From: Isoetes engelmannii
Lineage: Eukaryota; Streptophyta; Lycopodiopsida; Isoetales; Isoetaceae
NCBI GenBank assembly: GCA_011763485.2
Contig: JAANSK020023355.1
Coordinates: 1-29,128 of the forward strand
Direction: 5' to 3'
Length of the DNA stretch: 29,128 nucleotides
Shown one piece after another: positions 27,947 through 29,128 of this stretch. A program made the translations under genes and the position numbers. The number at the start of each line of letters is the position of its first letter. Position 1 is the first letter of the stretch. The notes beneath the pieces are model-generated. The model had not been told where the DNA came from. It did no database searches and saw only the letters and a list, made by a program, of their open reading frames with translations.

Positions 27947-29128
27947 GTATGTCTTGCCGCCTTTAAAAGACCTGCAATAGCATGAAAGCAGTATTGTGCT
28001 TGGGCATGAGACAGAAATGTTTTAACTTTGCTATTTTGAGATTCTGGGTTTTCCGCTAATCAGTTATGTGATGCATCATGCAGGGAACTGTTCACATCCT
28101 AAAGGCTCAATATTCTTTTCCAAAAACAAAACAATTTTTTGATGCTTTCTCAGAGAAAGGATTCATTATTTGCTAGGGAGGATAGACGATGTGCATATCT
28201 CATATTCCTGATTTCAGTTCGATGTTTTTAGCTCACATGGAGCATAAAGAGATGCGTAATATTTGAAATGTTATGGCTCTTATACTGGAAACATATCTGA
28301 TTGTTGTGCATAAGGATTATTGAAAACACCTTATTTAATAGAAAATGGTTTTATGATTACTGGTGGAATGCACAGTTTGTTAGTTCGATAGTGAAATGTT
28401 TAAGGCATTAAGTAATACAGGAAAATAAAAATCTAAAATTTTTGTTTTGGAAAAAGAAGTTATTTACCTTTTTATTATTCTTTACAAGAAATGGTCTTCA
28501 ATAGGAATTTCTCCTTTGAACTGGAAAAGTCAAGGTAGAAACAACAAAAGTTTCTGGCATAGGGTAGTGTTGAGGAAACTTCTAAAGCCTACCGGAAAAT
28601 TCCTTAATGTTCTTTAAAAGAATATTCCGAGTTTCTAACGAGAATTCTGTATTTGTCATACATGATACTATTTCCAACTGGAAATCTGTATTATCCTTAT
28701 AGAAAAATACATGATAATCTTAGAGAAGTTTTCTTGCCATGCACTAACCTGAGGGGAAGTGTTGAGCTTTCAATGGGAAAAACATTCTTTGCCTTGGAGT
28801 TCTCCCAACATTGTGACAAATGGTGGAAAAAACAACCAGAATGACCTTAAAATTCATAAATTTAATTCAATTTTATACGGGTGAGGAAGGGAGAAGATGG
28901 GAATATTCAAGAAGTATGCTTGACATAGGGTTTAGATGAAGCAAAAGTCGGAATAAACTCATAAGATGCCGTTTCCACAGCCGAAGATAAGATAAAAAAA
29001 AAAGAAAAAAACTAGCAAAAAGGCGCAACAAGAGGCTTGGGTAGTTTTAGGCCTTCGAGTCAGGTTTGCATTTTTATTAGGTTAGATTGTTGAGGAAAAC
29101 AATTAATCAACAACATATTTAGCTAAGA
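27947..29128. other. 3' intron or flank of the JASON-like gene
   Basis: A donor GTATGT follows 27946. The only short terminal exon I can propose is 28084-28102 (ELFTS, stop) after GATGCATCATGCAG; otherwise the final exon lies beyond the window. The remaining AT-rich DNA shows no gene, and the open frame at 28653-28844 is not recognised. Confidence 0.35.

Overview
The window reads as nuclear DNA of a land plant. Genes are split by introns with GT..AG borders whose phases agree. A PLS-class pentatricopeptide-repeat (PPR) gene, a plant-type alpha/beta hydrolase and a JASON-like gene are present, and much of the rest is decayed retrotransposon and foldback-element DNA. The style of the PPR repeats and the long repeat-filled spacers would fit a fern, but that is an inference and not shown by any single marker.

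Layout. 1-2450: two exon-like blocks of a lysine-rich protein at the left edge, then repeat-rich spacer with a GC-rich 101-bp foldback. 2460-5045: remnants of leucine-rich-repeat (LRR) genes, a short one on + and a long receptor-like-protein pseudogene on -. 6107-7780: an intronless PPR gene that stops early in its E region. 8471-11105: a 5'-truncated LINE on +, itself interrupted by a 240-bp insertion with an 8-bp target duplication. 11106-13500: AT-rich spacer with diverged direct repeats and an organelle-like trnI-CAU remnant. 13520-15830: three more pieces of the same LINE group on -. 16581-17576: an intact intronless alpha/beta hydrolase on - (monoacylglycerol lipase / caffeoylshikimate esterase type). 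19953-20354: the splice-consistent 3' end of an unassigned + gene, followed by a MITE-like element. 20650-24200: intergenic DNA with two long foldbacks and short repeats. 24704-27946: six exons of a JASON-like gene, with the 3' end unresolved.

The genes do not form a pathway; they are independent plant loci among transposon debris. The most coherent novelty is in the LINE group. Four copies share a 3' terminal block with a small stem whose pairing is kept despite base changes. Three of them share a larger nested stem. Two of the three carry a CCC-TTCG-GGG hairpin, and the fourth copy carries two GGAC-TTCG-GTCC hairpins. Where a tail can be seen it is made of pentanucleotides (TTCAA/TTCTA) instead of poly(A). 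This points to a structured 3' end recognised by the reverse transcriptase and perhaps borrowed by a shorter non-autonomous relative.
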